Positions 11,601 to 23,403 of a stretch of 64,000 nt of DNA are shown one piece after another. Both the position numbers and the translations under genes were made by a program. Source of the DNA: Climacteris rufus (lineage: Eukaryota; Chordata; Aves; Passeriformes; Climacteridae); the NCBI GenBank assembly GCA_013398175.1, contig VZRZ01006165.1, forward strand, positions 1,098,826 through 1,162,825, in the 5' to 3' direction. Position 1 is the stretch's first letter. Every line of letters starts with the position of its first letter. Below the pieces are notes generated by a model. That model was not told where the DNA came from and searched no databases. It was given only the letters and a program-made list of their open reading frames with translations.

Positions 11601-13487
11601 GACTCTTCAAATTTTGTTGCATTTCCTTCAAAGGCAGAATGATTTAAATAATCAGCTGCACATTAAGGCCCCTGTCTGACCACTACTACATTTTTCATCA
11701 GTGCAGATGTGTGCTTTTGCTGGGCTGACATGAGCTGTTATAAGAGGGAGAAAAACTTTAACAGAACTTTGTAAATCATCACCTCTGAAAGAGCAGGTAA
11801 AGAAGAGTTGCGCAAGGCAAACAAACTACCCCTACAATAAGGCATTCCCACTATCTGCCATTTACACCACTCAAATGAGGAAATTGGAGAACTCTGAAAG
11901 TTCTTTTGTTGCTTTAAAATGCAGCTTCAGTTTACTCTGCGCGTTTTTCCACAACATCTGTGGGAGTTATGAGTACAAGCCACTCATGGATTTTTGAGAG
12001 GGCAACAGAAAGGCTTCATGTTAAAAGCGCCCATCTGGAGGATATGAAGCATTTTGATTGTTATCGTCACTACTGCCATTCAAGAATTACGCAAAGCATA
12101 TAATTGGTCCTAAATTAAAATTAGTAGTTTTAATCAACTGCAAATATAATCAAATACCTTGGAGGCTTCTTTAGTACTGTATGCACAACAGGCTTCCCAA
12201 GAAAACCAGTGACCAAGGATTACACTGAATTGCTTGACATATCTTTGTCTCAGTCCATATTTTAAGAATTGCTCACACAGAAATATGTAACTCTGGAGAA
12301 ACCATCTTTCTCTTCCCCACATACAAAATGTGCTAGGACTTCAGTTTGAGAGCTATCACCACACCTTGTAACAGATAATACAAATTCTAGAGTAACTCAG
12401 CTGGTACCTAAAGCAGTCTTTGTCCGAGTGTTTCAAAGCACACTGAGCACACAGGTATAAGGAGTCTTAACTAAGCTTACTAGTGCCTATATTCTAGTAC
12501 TGTTAACAGACTCACCATCAGCACGAATTCCTCTTTGCAACTTGCAGACTTCTCAAAGACACTTCAAAATACTTTCTCAAAGCAAAGCTACTGGATCCAT
12601 TTTCGGAAGTGCGGTGCAAAACTTACTCAGGTGACTCAAGTTATGTACTCTATGAAAGCTCACTTCTAGCATCAAATATTTTGAATCTTTTAAAGTAGGG
12701 ATTAAGCTCCTGATACATTCCATACAGACTGATAAACGTATTTTGCAATGTGGTCCTCGCAAATGTTATGTGCAAAGCTTAGAGGAAGTTTATGCTGCTG
12801 TAACACATAACTGAGAGGGGGAAAGGACACTCTGATGTTATGTTTCAGCTTTCATACACAGATTTCATGCAGTCCAGACGTAGTAGGGTAATGCCACTGG
12901 CTAGCAGTGCCTTCTATGCATGCAGATGTAGTAAAGAAGAGCAGATGCATCCAGCCCAGTGTTACAGGCAGGGAGGTGTAGCGTATGGAAGAACTAACAA
13001 AAGCAGAAGGGAGAGAATGAGGGGCGTGTCCAAACAAGCAGGAGAAACTATTGCAGAGCTATCTGCAACAGCAGATTAGTTCAGATACTCTCTTGTTTCA
13101 CATAAACAAGTCACTCACTCAGCTCACTCTAAAGTACGAGAGGAAAGCATAATTAAAAACTAATAGAAAAGTGACTAAAAAAAAACCACTGGAACCTCAA
13201 GGCAGGATAAACTCTTTTAGAAAACAATACTGTTTTGTAATAATGTCTGTAACACACAGGCATATATACTCTAACTTTAAAACACTTACCAGCTTCCTGA
13301 AGCAGCTGAAACACACAGCTAGTTGTAGCGTTAGAAATGGCAGCCTTCCCTTCCATTCGGTCCTTTCTGGCTGCATTGCCCGCCGTTATTTGGTCTTTTG
13401 ACTGCATGAGAACGCATCCCGGGATATCTGGCAGCTCGTACACTTCTTTCGTTTTACCTTCATTAACTTTTTTCCCAAGTTTCAGGT
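5483..13487 (-). CDS. PAICS: PAICS, bifunctional SAICAR synthetase / AIR carboxylase (exons 2-9)
   Basis: The enzyme catalyses steps 6 and 7 of cytosolic de novo purine synthesis: AIR carboxylation to CAIR, then aspartate ligation to SAICAR. Eight coding exons follow GT-AG rules: 13487-13290, 10747-10569, 9903-9724, 9633-9520, 7772-7689, 7601-7421, 6447-6289 and 5649-5483. They join in frame into 419 complete residues plus a split first codon, against about 425 for the family, so exon 1 should add only a handful of residues. The SAICAR synthetase domain is first (EGKTKEVYE, SKDQITAGNAARK, WVCRRIATGSFLKRNPGV, VLADVIDNDSWRLWP). The AIR carboxylase domain follows (VVLMGSSSDL, TSAHKGPDET, VAGRSNGLGPVMSG), and the protein ends KQADKKLRECSL. 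Exon 1 is not seen on either side of the assembly gap and should lie within it. The gene is intact where visible. Divergent transcription with PPAT from one promoter is established for the avian GPAT-AIRC pair. Confidence 0.97.
6289..6447 (-). CDS. PAICS: PAICS exon 8
   Basis: It encodes DGIPTVFVAVAGRSNGLGP, VMSGNTAYPVVNCPPLSADW and DVWSSLRLPSG, the core of the AIR carboxylase active site. The acceptor is CTGCCAG|GA and the donor is AGTG|GTAAGATG. Confidence 0.97.
7421..7601 (-). CDS. PAICS: PAICS exon 7
   Basis: This is the start of the AIR carboxylase domain: RVVVLMGSSSDLSHCEKIKK, with the GSxSD phosphate-binding loop, and TSAHKGPDETLRIKAEYEG. The acceptor is CCTCCCTAG|TTG and the donor is GAAG|GTAAATG. 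It ends phase 1. Confidence 0.97.
7689..7772 (-). CDS. PAICS: PAICS exon 6 (inter-domain linker)
   Basis: The exon is 84 bp (28 codons) and encodes SYRDLKEVTPEALQMVKRNF and the start of the ERVE segment, linking the two enzyme domains. The acceptor is CTCTTTTCAG|TCC. A solo LTR ends only 29 nt upstream of this exon. Confidence 0.97.
7802..8359 (-). mobile_element. Solo LTR of an avian endogenous retrovirus
   Basis: This 558-bp element is flanked by the exact 5-bp direct repeat TGAAG (7797-7801 and 8360-8364). On the minus strand the order is U3-like sequence, TATAAA at 8083-8078, ATTAAA poly(A)-type signal at 7916-7911, then an end in CCACAACA. This matches my memory of common avian ERV LTRs. 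No internal retroviral genes are present, so it is a solo LTR. It is inserted in PAICS intron 5 in the PAICS sense direction. Family assignment needs a repeat-library search. Confidence 0.85.
9520..9633 (-). CDS. PAICS: PAICS exon 5
   Basis: The exon is 114 bp (38 codons). It carries IEFGV and VLADVIDNDSWRLWP, the conserved Asp-rich end of the SAICAR synthetase active site. The acceptor is CTTTTTAG|ATT and the donor is ACAG|GTGGTGC. Confidence 0.97.
9724..9903 (-). CDS. PAICS: PAICS exon 4
   Basis: The exon is 180 bp, with both ends in phase 0. It encodes DDANNDPQWSEEQ through to NCTLVDLK, the middle of the SAICAR synthetase domain. The acceptor is TTAACAG|GAT and the donor is GAAG|GTACAAG. 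Confidence 0.97.
10569..10747 (-). CDS. PAICS: PAICS exon 3
   Basis: The acceptor is TATTTAG|GA and the donor is CAAG|GTAAGTTT. It encodes KTAFVRKQSDTAFIA, CEMIPIEWVCRRIATG and the nucleotide-site region SFLKRNPGVKEGYKFYPP. It ends phase 0. Confidence 0.97.
10748..13289 (-). other. PAICS: PAICS intron 2
   Basis: This is a 2.5-kb AT-rich intron. I see no repeats of recognisable family, no coding exons and no RNA gene in it. Confidence 0.8.
13290..13487 (-). CDS. PAICS: PAICS exon 2
   Basis: The exon encodes the start of the SAICAR synthetase fold (LKLGKKVNEGKTKEVYE, DQITAGNAARK). The acceptor is ATCCTCTAG|AC after a run of 28 T on the minus strand, and the donor is G|GTAAGTGTT. It begins with two bases of a split codon whose first base must come from the hidden exon 1, and it ends phase 1. 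Confidence 0.96.
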
Positions 13488-13494
13488 CTAGAGG

Positions 13495-13497
<3 letters not shown>

Positions 13498-13525
<28 letters not shown>
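13498..13525 (-). repeat. Poly(A)/poly(T) homopolymer, 28 nt
   Basis: The run of 28 A on the plus strand is T on the PAICS strand. It directly forms the polypyrimidine tract in front of the exon 2 acceptor. Confidence 0.95.
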
Positions 13526-13526
<1 letters not shown>

Positions 13527-14052
13527 AAAGGAAGAAGTCAGTTTTGCATCGCAAAGACTTGTTTACTTCCGCACACAGAGCCACCACCTCCGCGTTCCTG
13601 GGGACCCAGCAGGACGCCGCGCTGCGGTCCCTGGCCACGAGGAGCTCGCTAAGCCCCGACCCACGGGGCGATCTGGCCGCGTTCCTCCGAGCAGCGAGGC
13701 CGAAAGCCCCGCTCAAGGCTTCTGCTCCAGCGCTCCCGGGGCCGCGGGGGCAGCGCCAGCCGCAGCCGGGCAGCTCCGGTGGGGGCGGTGGTGCTGCCCC
13801 GGCCGCCCCCACCGTCCCACGGCCGCGGGCAGGCGGGAGCTGCCGCCTGAGCGGGACAGGCAAGAGCCGCGCCGCTTTCACCCCACCACCACCTTTTTCC
13901 TTGAGTTTTTTTTTCAAACTTTGGGAAAACGCGGAGCGCCGCGACATGAGCGGTGCGGGGCGGCCGGCGCCCCCAGCATCCTCCGCCCACAGCTGCCCCT
14001 CGCCGCCTGACCTGCGGCCGTGCCCACCCTCGCTTACGAGCGGCTACCCACG

Positions 14053-14128
14053 GGAAAAAAAAATCCAAAACAAAAAATCCAAAACAAACAAAAAAATTAT
14101 ACATATATATATACATACATAAATTAAA
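14053..14128. repeat. AT-rich low-complexity tract at the gap edge
   Basis: An A-rich stretch with repeated AATCCAAAACA passes into alternating TATATA/CATA and stops exactly at the gap. It interrupts the CpG-rich sequence. Confidence 0.8.
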
Positions 14129-15112
14129 NNNNNNNNNNNNNNNNNNNNNNNNNNNNNNNNNNNNNNNNNNNNNNNNNNNNNNNNNNNNNNNNNNNNNNNN
14201 NNNNNNNNNNNNNNNNNNNNNNNNNNNNNNNNNNNNNNNNNNNNNNNNNNNNNNNNNNNNNNNNNNNNNNNNNNNNNNNNNNNNNNNNNNNNNNNNNNNN
14301 NNNNNNNNNNNNNNNNNNNNNNNNNNNNNNNNNNNNNNNNNNNNNNNNNNNNNNNNNNNNNNNNNNNNNNNNNNNNNNNNNNNNNNNNNNNNNNNNNNNN
14401 NNNNNNNNNNNNNNNNNNNNNNNNNNNNNNNNNNNNNNNNNNNNNNNNNNNNNNNNNNNNNNNNNNNNNNNNNNNNNNNNNNNNNNNNNNNNNNNNNNNN
14501 NNNNNNNNNNNNNNNNNNNNNNNNNNNNNNNNNNNNNNNNNNNNNNNNNNNNNNNNNNNNNNNNNNNNNNNNNNNNNNNNNNNNNNNNNNNNNNNNNNNN
14601 NNNNNNNNNNNNNNNNNNNNNNNNNNNNNNNNNNNNNNNNNNNNNNNNNNNNNNNNNNNNNNNNNNNNNNNNNNNNNNNNNNNNNNNNNNNNNNNNNNNN
14701 NNNNNNNNNNNNNNNNNNNNNNNNNNNNNNNNNNNNNNNNNNNNNNNNNNNNNNNNNNNNNNNNNNNNNNNNNNNNNNNNNNNNNNNNNNNNNNNNNNNN
14801 NNNNNNNNNNNNNNNNNNNNNNNNNNNNNNNNNNNNNNNNNNNNNNNNNNNNNNNNNNNNNNNNNNNNNNNNNNNNNNNNNNNNNNNNNNNNNNNNNNNN
14901 NNNNNNNNNNNNNNNNNNNNNNNNNNNNNNNNNNNNNNNNNNNNNNNNNNNNNNNNNNNNNNNNNNNNNNNNNNNNNNNNNNNNNNNNNNNNNNNNNNNN
15001 NNNNNNNNNNNNNNNNNNNNNNNNNNNNNNNNNNNNNNNNNNNNNNNNNNNNNNNNNNNNNNNNNNNNNNNNNNNNNNNNNNNNNNNNNNNNNNNNNNNN
15101 NNNNNNNNNNNN
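14129..15112. other. Assembly gap (984 N)
   Basis: The run of N sits in the middle of the GC-rich island. It is the probable place of PAICS exon 1 and PPAT exon 1. Confidence 1.
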
Positions 15113-15391
15113 GGCGGCGGGAGTGGGCTGGGACGGGAGGGGAGCGGCGCGGCCGGGGCCCTGCCCGCTCCCGAGCGTCCCGGCTGGTCCGGTCCGCTCC
15201 GGCGGGGAGCCCCGGCAGCATCCCGGAGGCGAAGAGCAAGCAACGCCCCTCTGCCTCCCGCCTCCCGAGCCGAAGGAGCCGCTATGGACCTCGGCTGCAT
15301 CTCGCTTGGGTCGCATCCGCTCTCGCTGCCGGGGCCGCGCCACCGGCCCGGGCGTGCGCAGGTCCCTGCGCGGAGCCCGCGGCGTGGCCTC

Positions 15392-15548
15392 GTCCCGGGC
15401 AGCGGGCTTGTGTCCCGGGCTCCGGGCTTGTGTCCCGGGCGGCGGGCTTGTGTCCCGGGCTCCGGGCTTGTGTCCCGGGCGGCGGGGTTGTGGCCCCGGC
15501 TCNTTTGTGTCCCGGGCTCCGGGTTTGTGTCCCGGGCGGCCGGGATGC
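15392..15548. repeat. GC-rich minisatellite, about eight 20-bp units
   Basis: Units of the type gtcccgggctccgggcttgt are repeated head to tail. The variants with GGC/AGC and with TCC after CCCGG alternate, giving a 40-bp higher-order unit. One unit is shortened and holds a single N at 15503. ORFs reading through it show the repeated peptides PGTQARSPGHK / SRAPGLCPG. Confidence 0.92.
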
Positions 15549-15649
15549 GCCCGCCGCCCCGTCCCAGCCAACCACGCCAGGCGGTGACCTCCTGCCGGAG
15601 TCGCGGCGAGGCCCGGCCATCATTCTCGAGATGCTCACGTTAAAGTATA

Positions 15650-18600
15650 ACTCACGCAAACCGAGGCTACCGAAAAGGAGGAGTTCTTAAACATTTTTAG
15701 GCTCCTACTAGCGGTAGTGGTTTAGATTCATCACCATGGTACAATAAAACTTCTACCTGACATGTCTACGGCAGTGTACAGCGGACCTGATTGATTCACT
15801 GTCATCCATGTGGATGCAGACCTGCAGAATGAAGTTTGGGTTCTGCTTCCATTTGCTTGGTACCCAAAATATTTAATGTTATGGGCTGACATATACTAAT
15901 AATTTTTTCAGTGGTGCCACAAAGGGATATCCTCCTTATGGGAACACATGCACAGCCAAGCATGCACAAGGTTGTTTAGTAGTACGTGCTGAACTTCTGT
16001 AGTACACACGCGTGTACACTGTGCTTAACTTCACAGTTGCAAAAAGTGTGCTAAATAAACACATTCCTGGCAGTCTGGGTAGGTCGGCTTCTCCAAACAC
16101 ACATGCACTGAATAGATAAAATATATTCTTTGTATTTCTGAGGTCACAGACATATAAATGTTGCTCTGAAATTGGTTTTGGACCAACAATAGGAGATTGT
16201 TTACATGGAGATTTTCTGTTTATTACAGTGGAGTTTCATATACTTTTACTATGCTTTTACTATGCTTTTTTACTATGCTCCTTTCAAAATGCTGCATCCC
16301 TACATGACTCTCATGTGCTAATAATTGTCTTTGGGTTGCAGGTATATATATTTGCCAGTGTCCACCAAAAACTTTTTTAGTGGGAGTGATAGAGCTGCAG
16401 AATCCAAGGAACAAAGACAAGTAATCAATAGTCTCATTTTAGGTTGCGTCATTTTCCTGTGAAGAGGCTGGAAAAAATCTTACCTCATTTGTGCTTACAG
16501 TTACGCTGGTGGACTTGGAGTTTCTTAGTTGGAAATAAAATGATTGATGTATTTTCATTACTTTGCATCTTATTATCTCAATTTTCATTGCAACCTTATT
16601 TCATGATTTTTTCAATTTTTTTTTCTTTGATGGACCCTTGACAAGTATATTTAATTTACATGAGCTTTTTAATATCAGGTATCTCCTGTGGAGGACACAA
16701 CTGTAAATATTAATACTTATACTATGATTAAAACTAAGCAGTTCACAAGTTCTACAGGAAGCTACACACTTAGAGGCATACATGAACTACCTCTGATTCT
16801 GATCTAACTCGGTAATGGTAAAAATTTTTAAGGGATTGCCTTCTTAGTGGCATAAACATTGCATCAGTAAAGTGAAAGTCTGTTCCATTACGTATACCTT
16901 TGCAAGCACTCAATAAAACTCTGTTAAATAGCTGAGATGTTAATGTTCTGCTTTTCTTTATTAATGTTTCTCTCTAACCTCTTTGCATTTTTCCTGCTAT
17001 GAGGTGTAGAAGAGGTGGTATCCCTATCCAGAAGTAATAGGATAACAGCTATTTTTCTCTCTACTTTTTGGAATGTCTCTTGAAAACCAGAATTAAGATT
17101 CAGCATTAACTGTATCAGTAAACTGCATTAGGCTCATTGTTTAAAAGTTAAAAATGAAGACATGTCTCTTAACCATAAACCTTTAAAAATAAGTAAATAT
17201 GAAAATTATAGTAAATATTAATGGGCCATCCAGGTCAGGCCTATGTGACTAACAGAAATTTGACTGGCCATTAGAAAATACAGTTCTTAGACATCACCTT
17301 CAAATTAGTAAGGATATTTATGTAATGACTACTGGCTTTAGATATAAGCATGTTCTTCTATATGCAAATTAGTCCTGTGCAATAAATCAAACCACAGAAT
17401 TTGGCCCTTAATTCGTCTTAGATTTTAAAATTCAGAATGCTAAAGTATTGCATTGTATCAAGCCGCATTTCTGAGATGACTGGGCCACAAAGAGGAGAAC
17501 ATGTTATAATTTCTAATCTTTGAAATCTTACTTGTATGTGTAAAAATCCAGAGTATTTGTTAGATGCCACAAAAACATGCAGCATAAATTCTTTGTGCTT
17601 TATGTTCTGATACAGCTGGTTGCACCAACATGAAGGACTTCGCTGTTTCGCTGTGATAAATGGCCTAGAATGAGTTGATAGTTTGTATTGCTGTGACACT
17701 GAAGATATTTTCTTCAGTGGGGATGTTTGCAGCTGAAGACTTAAAAGTCTGTATGCTGGATCAAGCCACCAAAACATTTAAGCATGTGTTCAGTGGTGTG
17801 TATGAGTGGTGCTCACTGCTTCACTCACTGAAACTGCTCTGCGTGAAAAATTGGTGTGTGTATGTAACCGAGGTTCTGGAGCCCACAAGTAGGCACATCA
17901 TGAAAGACAAATGATAGACTTGAAATTTCACTATCACGACATAAGCAGAAGCAACTTTGAAAGTTGTTTAGGGTTGGGGTTTTTTTAAATAATTAAAAAG
18001 CGCCTACTAGGTTGTTGAGGCTTAAATTTGCAGTCCTTTGTAGCAGAAGTTAGAACATAGCTTTTTATTTGCTCTAACTTTGTAGTGGTGAATTAAAATG
18101 AAAACCAGTATATTCCTTCTCACAGGCTTATCAAGGCCTTCCACAGTAGGAACATTTTATCAACTTAACTTGACACCATTGTAACGTTCTACAGCTATGT
18201 TAGCAGTGAATGCTCATTAGGTTTGAAACTCTTAAATCTGCTAAGGCAAATCATCTTACTCTGGCATCAACATTAACAAGGCTTAAAAGTGGATGTTCTA
18301 AATCATCTCTGCATTTTGTAAGCCAGGGAACAAAGTGTCTGCAAAATCTATTGACAGCATGCCAAAATAAAATCAGAGGATATTGGTAAGGAGAGCACTT
18401 TCTTGGGGGCGGTGAGGGAGGGAGGAGGAGTTAGTCTGAATTACAAATCTATTAAACGTCATGTAAGTCCTTGACCAGGACAAAGTTGCAAAGTTAATTT
18501 TCGAACAAGTGTGATTTCTGCTAACTTTTTGCAAAATTCTCTGGAAAATATTTTTGGCAGTAATACTATGTACTGAAATCTGAGTGTATCCAGCTTTGTA

Positions 18601-21600
18601 CTGATTTTTAGAAAAGGTCTTTAAAAGGCCTCTTCTATGAAGGTGGAAGTCCCATTAAGACAGGAAATGCTCCTTGTCTCAGCTGTTCCTTGAAAGGAGT
18701 GTATGGAACTTGTTATGAGTGGAGGCTTAGCCAGTGTGCTTTTCAATACCTTTCCTGTTACTGTCCAAACCCATATAACAGAACCCAGATAATCACCAAT
18801 ATAAATTAAGAAACTTTTAACTTCTCTTCCAATCTAGTAAAGTTATTGGTTGCTTCCCTTTAGCTGTCCTTCCAAATGCCCACACTCAGTATAGCATAAT
18901 CAAAGTGTTTATCTACATTTTATATACAACATATTGGCTACAAGATAGGTTTTTTTTTTAAAGGCTGTTTAGCAAGCCATTGGTATTGTGACTTACACTG
19001 AATCTTTCAATCAAAAGCTTAAAATTGCGATAGTATTTGAATGGGAATTTTCTGAGGAACACAGATATACTACAGGTAATGATCCTGATAATTTGGTATG
19101 TGATGTATTTATCTCTTAATTTCATCTCAAGAATCCATTGTAAGTTCATCAGATCCATCATTCCCAAGTGCAAGAACTGCAGTGTCAAATGTTTTAATTG
19201 TTTAAATACCAAATTTTGTAATTAATCACATTTCTATGTAAATCCCCTATGGAATATACAGGATAAGATGTTTGCTTAACTAGTTATTGAGTCTGTATGC
19301 TATTTTATGAGAACATTCATGTTGTATGTACTGGTAAATCATTCCTGAGTACTTTCAGACCCTGAATGTAGATGTAAAAACACTTTTATCTTTTAGTTCT
19401 ATGTTGGTTTAAGTTTTAGGCCGTTCTGTGCTGCAGGTGATGACAGCCTGGTATGATTGCATGCCACAAAGTTTGCTCCTGCAAGAAGAAAGGAGAGGCC
19501 TTTTTGCTTTGGTGAGCTCTTACATCTGCTTGGTTGTTTTACATAATATCCTGCAGGGCTCAGGTTCTTGCACACTGATTTTTGGGAAAGTGAAGAGAAG
19601 CCAGATTTTATTTTAACCAAGTTCAGGTCTCTTCAATGTGCATGTCACAAAATGCAGTTCTAAGCTCTTATCTCTGGATGTGGAGCTCTTATCTCTGAGC
19701 TGGAACGAGATCATGAAAGAAGGAATGGGAAAACAGGAGGGAAGTGGTGCCAAACAGTAGATACAAGAGGACATTTCAGAAGCAGCCCTTATACAGCTCT
19801 CCAGTAATTTTCACGGTATTGCTCAGTTGGCTTGTCTGCCCAACATGCATGGACCCTCATGCATGGAGGGAGGGTTGTACGAAGCAACCTGTGTTCAGAC
19901 TGGGTAGTTCAGTTCAAATAAACTGTGCTGGCTTCACTATCTGCCATGTCTTACATTACCATTCCCTGAAAAAAAAAAAAAAAAAGTTGTTTGGAGGAGC
20001 TTTTTATTAGGTTAGTTGTAATTTAAATCAGTTCTACCAGTTGGGTAACCACTTGGCTACATGGATGCTTGTGGCAACACAAAGGAGACCTAGTTGCATA
20101 AGAAACAAAGGATGACCCTGAAGGCAGAGTCTTTAAAGCAGGTGATGCTGATAGTGCTTGTGGAGCTGCCATCAGTGGAAGCATTTCTGCTTCCTGAAGC
20201 TCATTCTCAATGCCTTTGGCCCAAAAATAGTTTAAAATCTAAAAGGGCATTCAGAGAACTTTCCAGAGTAACAGCCCTATCAAAGACGTGTAAAGTGACC
20301 CATTTATCTTGGTGAATGAGGATGCTTTAGAGAATTAAACTTTTCGGAAGGGCCATAGTTCTGTTTATCTGCTATAACTCAAAAATTTCAGTATTGCCAT
20401 TTGCAAACTAGGGAGGAGACAGATTTGCCCTCACACTAATTGTAATGGCCCTTTGGCAATAAAGCAGATCTTTGAGGAGAGAGAAATGTTATTTATAGGA
20501 TTGGTGCTCTTGCCATCATTATTTGGGTTTGATTATTAAGCTGGAGTATTGTCATGATGTAATTTATATTGAGATTCCCGGGATCAGTTGCATGGAAATG
20601 ACTTGGTCTGGCCTTCCTGTTGTGGATCTATGTCTAAGGAAGGCTCTCCTTCCAAACCACTGCAGTCCTGTGGTAGTGCCCTACACATAACCATTTAGCA
20701 TGTGTCAGATGTTGTCCCAAGTTTCATTTAACTTTGTGTGTGTATACCCGTAAGTGTGTCTGGACTAAATACAGTGTGACTGTAATAAATGTAAAGCTGT
20801 GATCACAGATAGCAGAGGCACAGCAAAAGCCCAAGTGGGTACAAAAATACACTGGAAGGATGAGTTGGATTAACTAATACTATTTCTGAAGGAACTTTCT
20901 GGAGAAATCCTTCAGCCTAGCAACATTCTCTTTAGCCCATTGTCACTGCCTGAGGAGATGCTGTCCAAAGGAGACAGATCATAGCTCTAGACAACCAGAA
21001 TTTTAAATGTACAATATTCATGTTAATTTTGTCTGCAAGCAAAAAGTTACATGGAATCATAACTAACTACAACTGCAGTGAAGAAAGGTTGTCTTGATAC
21101 CACTTCATCTGTCTCAAGTAAATTAATTGTTATATGTATAAATGGGAGTAGCACATAAATATTAGATGATGCCAAATGCCCCATCTTGCACCTGACATCT
21201 CTTACCATCTTTGATGGACGATAAATGAACAGCAGGGCAGAAGACAGCTTTCTGATAAAACAATTACAAAAATCAAAATATGCTTTGCAGCCACAAAGCA
21301 GAATAGAAGTGGAATCCAACACAGGGGGAAGTCCACCTTCTTTGGACATTTGTCAGCTAAATCCTGCTCTCTGGAAAGTTTTCTGAGGAAAAAAAACTTT
21401 TACTTGGAAAGCCACTTGTATTCATTTTTTTCGTTCCGTTCTTGCTTCATGTCTACCACCTAGTGTTCACGTGAATAATTTCTAAGTAAAGACTGCAAGT
21501 GTGCTCTGCAGTTCTCTGCTCTGACCTGCTAAGAATTCAGGGAGTCCTTTGCCTCAGTGCTTTTGTGTCATTCTCACCTGAACAACAGCATTTAAAAACA

Positions 21601-23403
21601 GATACATATTCTTGAAAGATCTGATGATTTTCATGAATTAAAAGGGTTTTTTTGTTGTTGTTGTTTTTTCTGGAAGGAGAGAAAGGTTTTTTTTGGGGGC
21701 CATTGTACTGAATGACAGTAAGGTCTAGAAAGATTTGGATCCTTGTGCATCATGCAGAATTTAAAGTGACATTTGTCACCTCTGCAGTGCTCACTCCCTC
21801 AGGTTAGCATTTTTTCTGGAAGGACAGTCACACTGCAACAAAAACAACCTTTTAGCTGCTCAAAGTTAGACTTGGCACATCTGGAAGCTTGCTGGGCTAC
21901 TTTAATTCACACAGAAGACCATTTAGGGTTTTTTCTTACTAGCTGGGCTAGTTCTGTGTCAGCTTAGTGAGATGAACTGGGTTATAGGGCATCCAGCAAG
22001 AACTGGATTGCTCAGAGTAGCATGGAGAAAAGGAGAATCTTGTCGAAAAGAGTTATCAAGTCAATTTCAGCCTTGCACTCATGAAACAGAGAAGGTAGAG
22101 CAAAACATGTAAGTTACCCATGTTATCTTCAGTACAGTTATTTCAAATAATAATTTAAATCTGAATTGAACTGTTTAAATGTACTGGTGTGAATTTGTGT
22201 TGGATCATATGTTTTTCTGGTTCACCTGTGGAAGGAGTAACCTATGATTTTAGTAGTGTTGGGAACAGTGAGGTCTTCAGTTAGCTCAGCATGTTCTATA
22301 GGAGTACCTGACTGCTGTGATGGCAGGGGCAGACCTTGTCCTCCTTCCAAAGACATCAGTTCTGTATGCAAGTAATACAATGCAAGTCCAAGGATGCACC
22401 TTTGAGCCAACTCATTGTAAAGAGAAAAGAAAGATTTTTACACCAATGATGATACTAGTATTACAAGCCAAAGAAGGTTTATTCTAAAAAATCAGTGTAA
22501 CGTGAAAAATGGTGGATAAGCATACACTGAAACAACTATATATCTGTGCCATTGTATAAATGAATATGATCAAAGAACTTGTTGTTTCCTAAGCATCTCT
22601 CTCTCTTGACTTTTCAGAATTGTTTTAAAAATGCTAGTCAAATGGCAGATAAAATCCACTTTGGTAAAAAGTATTTGCCTTCATAATGTCTCATAAAAGA
22701 ACAGACAAGAAAATAATTAAGTATAGAGCAGGAAATAAAGCATTATATCCAGTAATATTTTTGTCTAAAGTTTTATGAAGAGGGACTTGAATGGAATATA
22801 GGCCTTTGTGTATAACTAAACCTGGTGGCTGTTGCTGCTGCAATAGGGACTTGACTCTTGTGCTCTTGTATGTGCTCAGAACTAGCCTGGCTTTGGCTGG
22901 GCTGTAGAGATCTATGCCCATACATGACTAAGATCCAGAAAGTAGTTTGCTTGTTAATGCTGGTTAAGGAGTTGAAAGTTGTGTTTTTCACACCAGCCCT
23001 GCCTAACCAAAAAGTTCTCTTATGGCTTTAACTGTTTGATTAATTGCAGAGGACTAACTTGTTAGGAAGACCATGGAGACAGTAATTGGCAATGACGGAA
23101 TGAAATTTTAACTGCACATGTTTTCTTTGATCAAACTATTATTTTCTTTCAATTAAGGCTGTTAATTGTGGCATGTAGGTGAGCCAAGACATGTAGGCAG
23201 AGGTTGTATCATTTATTAGACTAACTGACATCATTGCTAAATGCTCATAATTAAGGATTATGATGGAAACTCACACTTTGTTTTAGTTTAAATGACTGAA
23301 GGTGACTATATTAAAGGGAAGCAAGCATATACTCACGTGGGTAACTTACACTCTTAAGTATTTCATTTTTTACAACATGAGAGGATCTATTTGCACACTA
23401 ATT
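15650..23403 (+). other. PPAT: PPAT intron 1, proximal part
   Basis: About 7.7 kb of AT-rich intronic sequence. I see a small direct repeat of (T)nACTATGC at 16238-16278 and poly(A) at 19970-19985. There are no recognisable exons, CR1 copies or RNA genes. A minus-strand AATAAA at 23217-23212 is the likely poly(A) signal of the nested gene. Confidence 0.7.

Larger units (their letters stand above)
13550..15650. promoter_or_regulatory. GC-rich island expected to hold the PAICS/PPAT bidirectional promoter
   Basis: CpG-rich sequence lies on both sides of the assembly gap, at about 13560-14045 and 15113-15640. In birds PPAT (GPAT) and PAICS (AIRC) are known to start divergently from a shared short promoter. 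PAICS exon 2 ends at 13487 on one side and PPAT continues at 47774 on the other. Neither first coding exon can be found in the visible parts, so they and the core promoter should be inside the N run. The long ORFs that cross this region are products of GC-richness and of reading through N. Confidence 0.75.

Noticed and set aside
13153..13947. Minus-strand frame starting MSRRSAFSQ and running into PAICS exon 2, as an alternative PAICS start
   Set aside because: The N-terminal part is low-complexity GC translation plus poly-Phe from the 28-T tract. The strong acceptor at 13488/13487 and family length show that it is intron.
13649..15571. Very long open frames through the CpG island, on both strands
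   Set aside because: Most of each frame is read through N. The rest is GC-rich sequence and minisatellite with no protein-family similarity.
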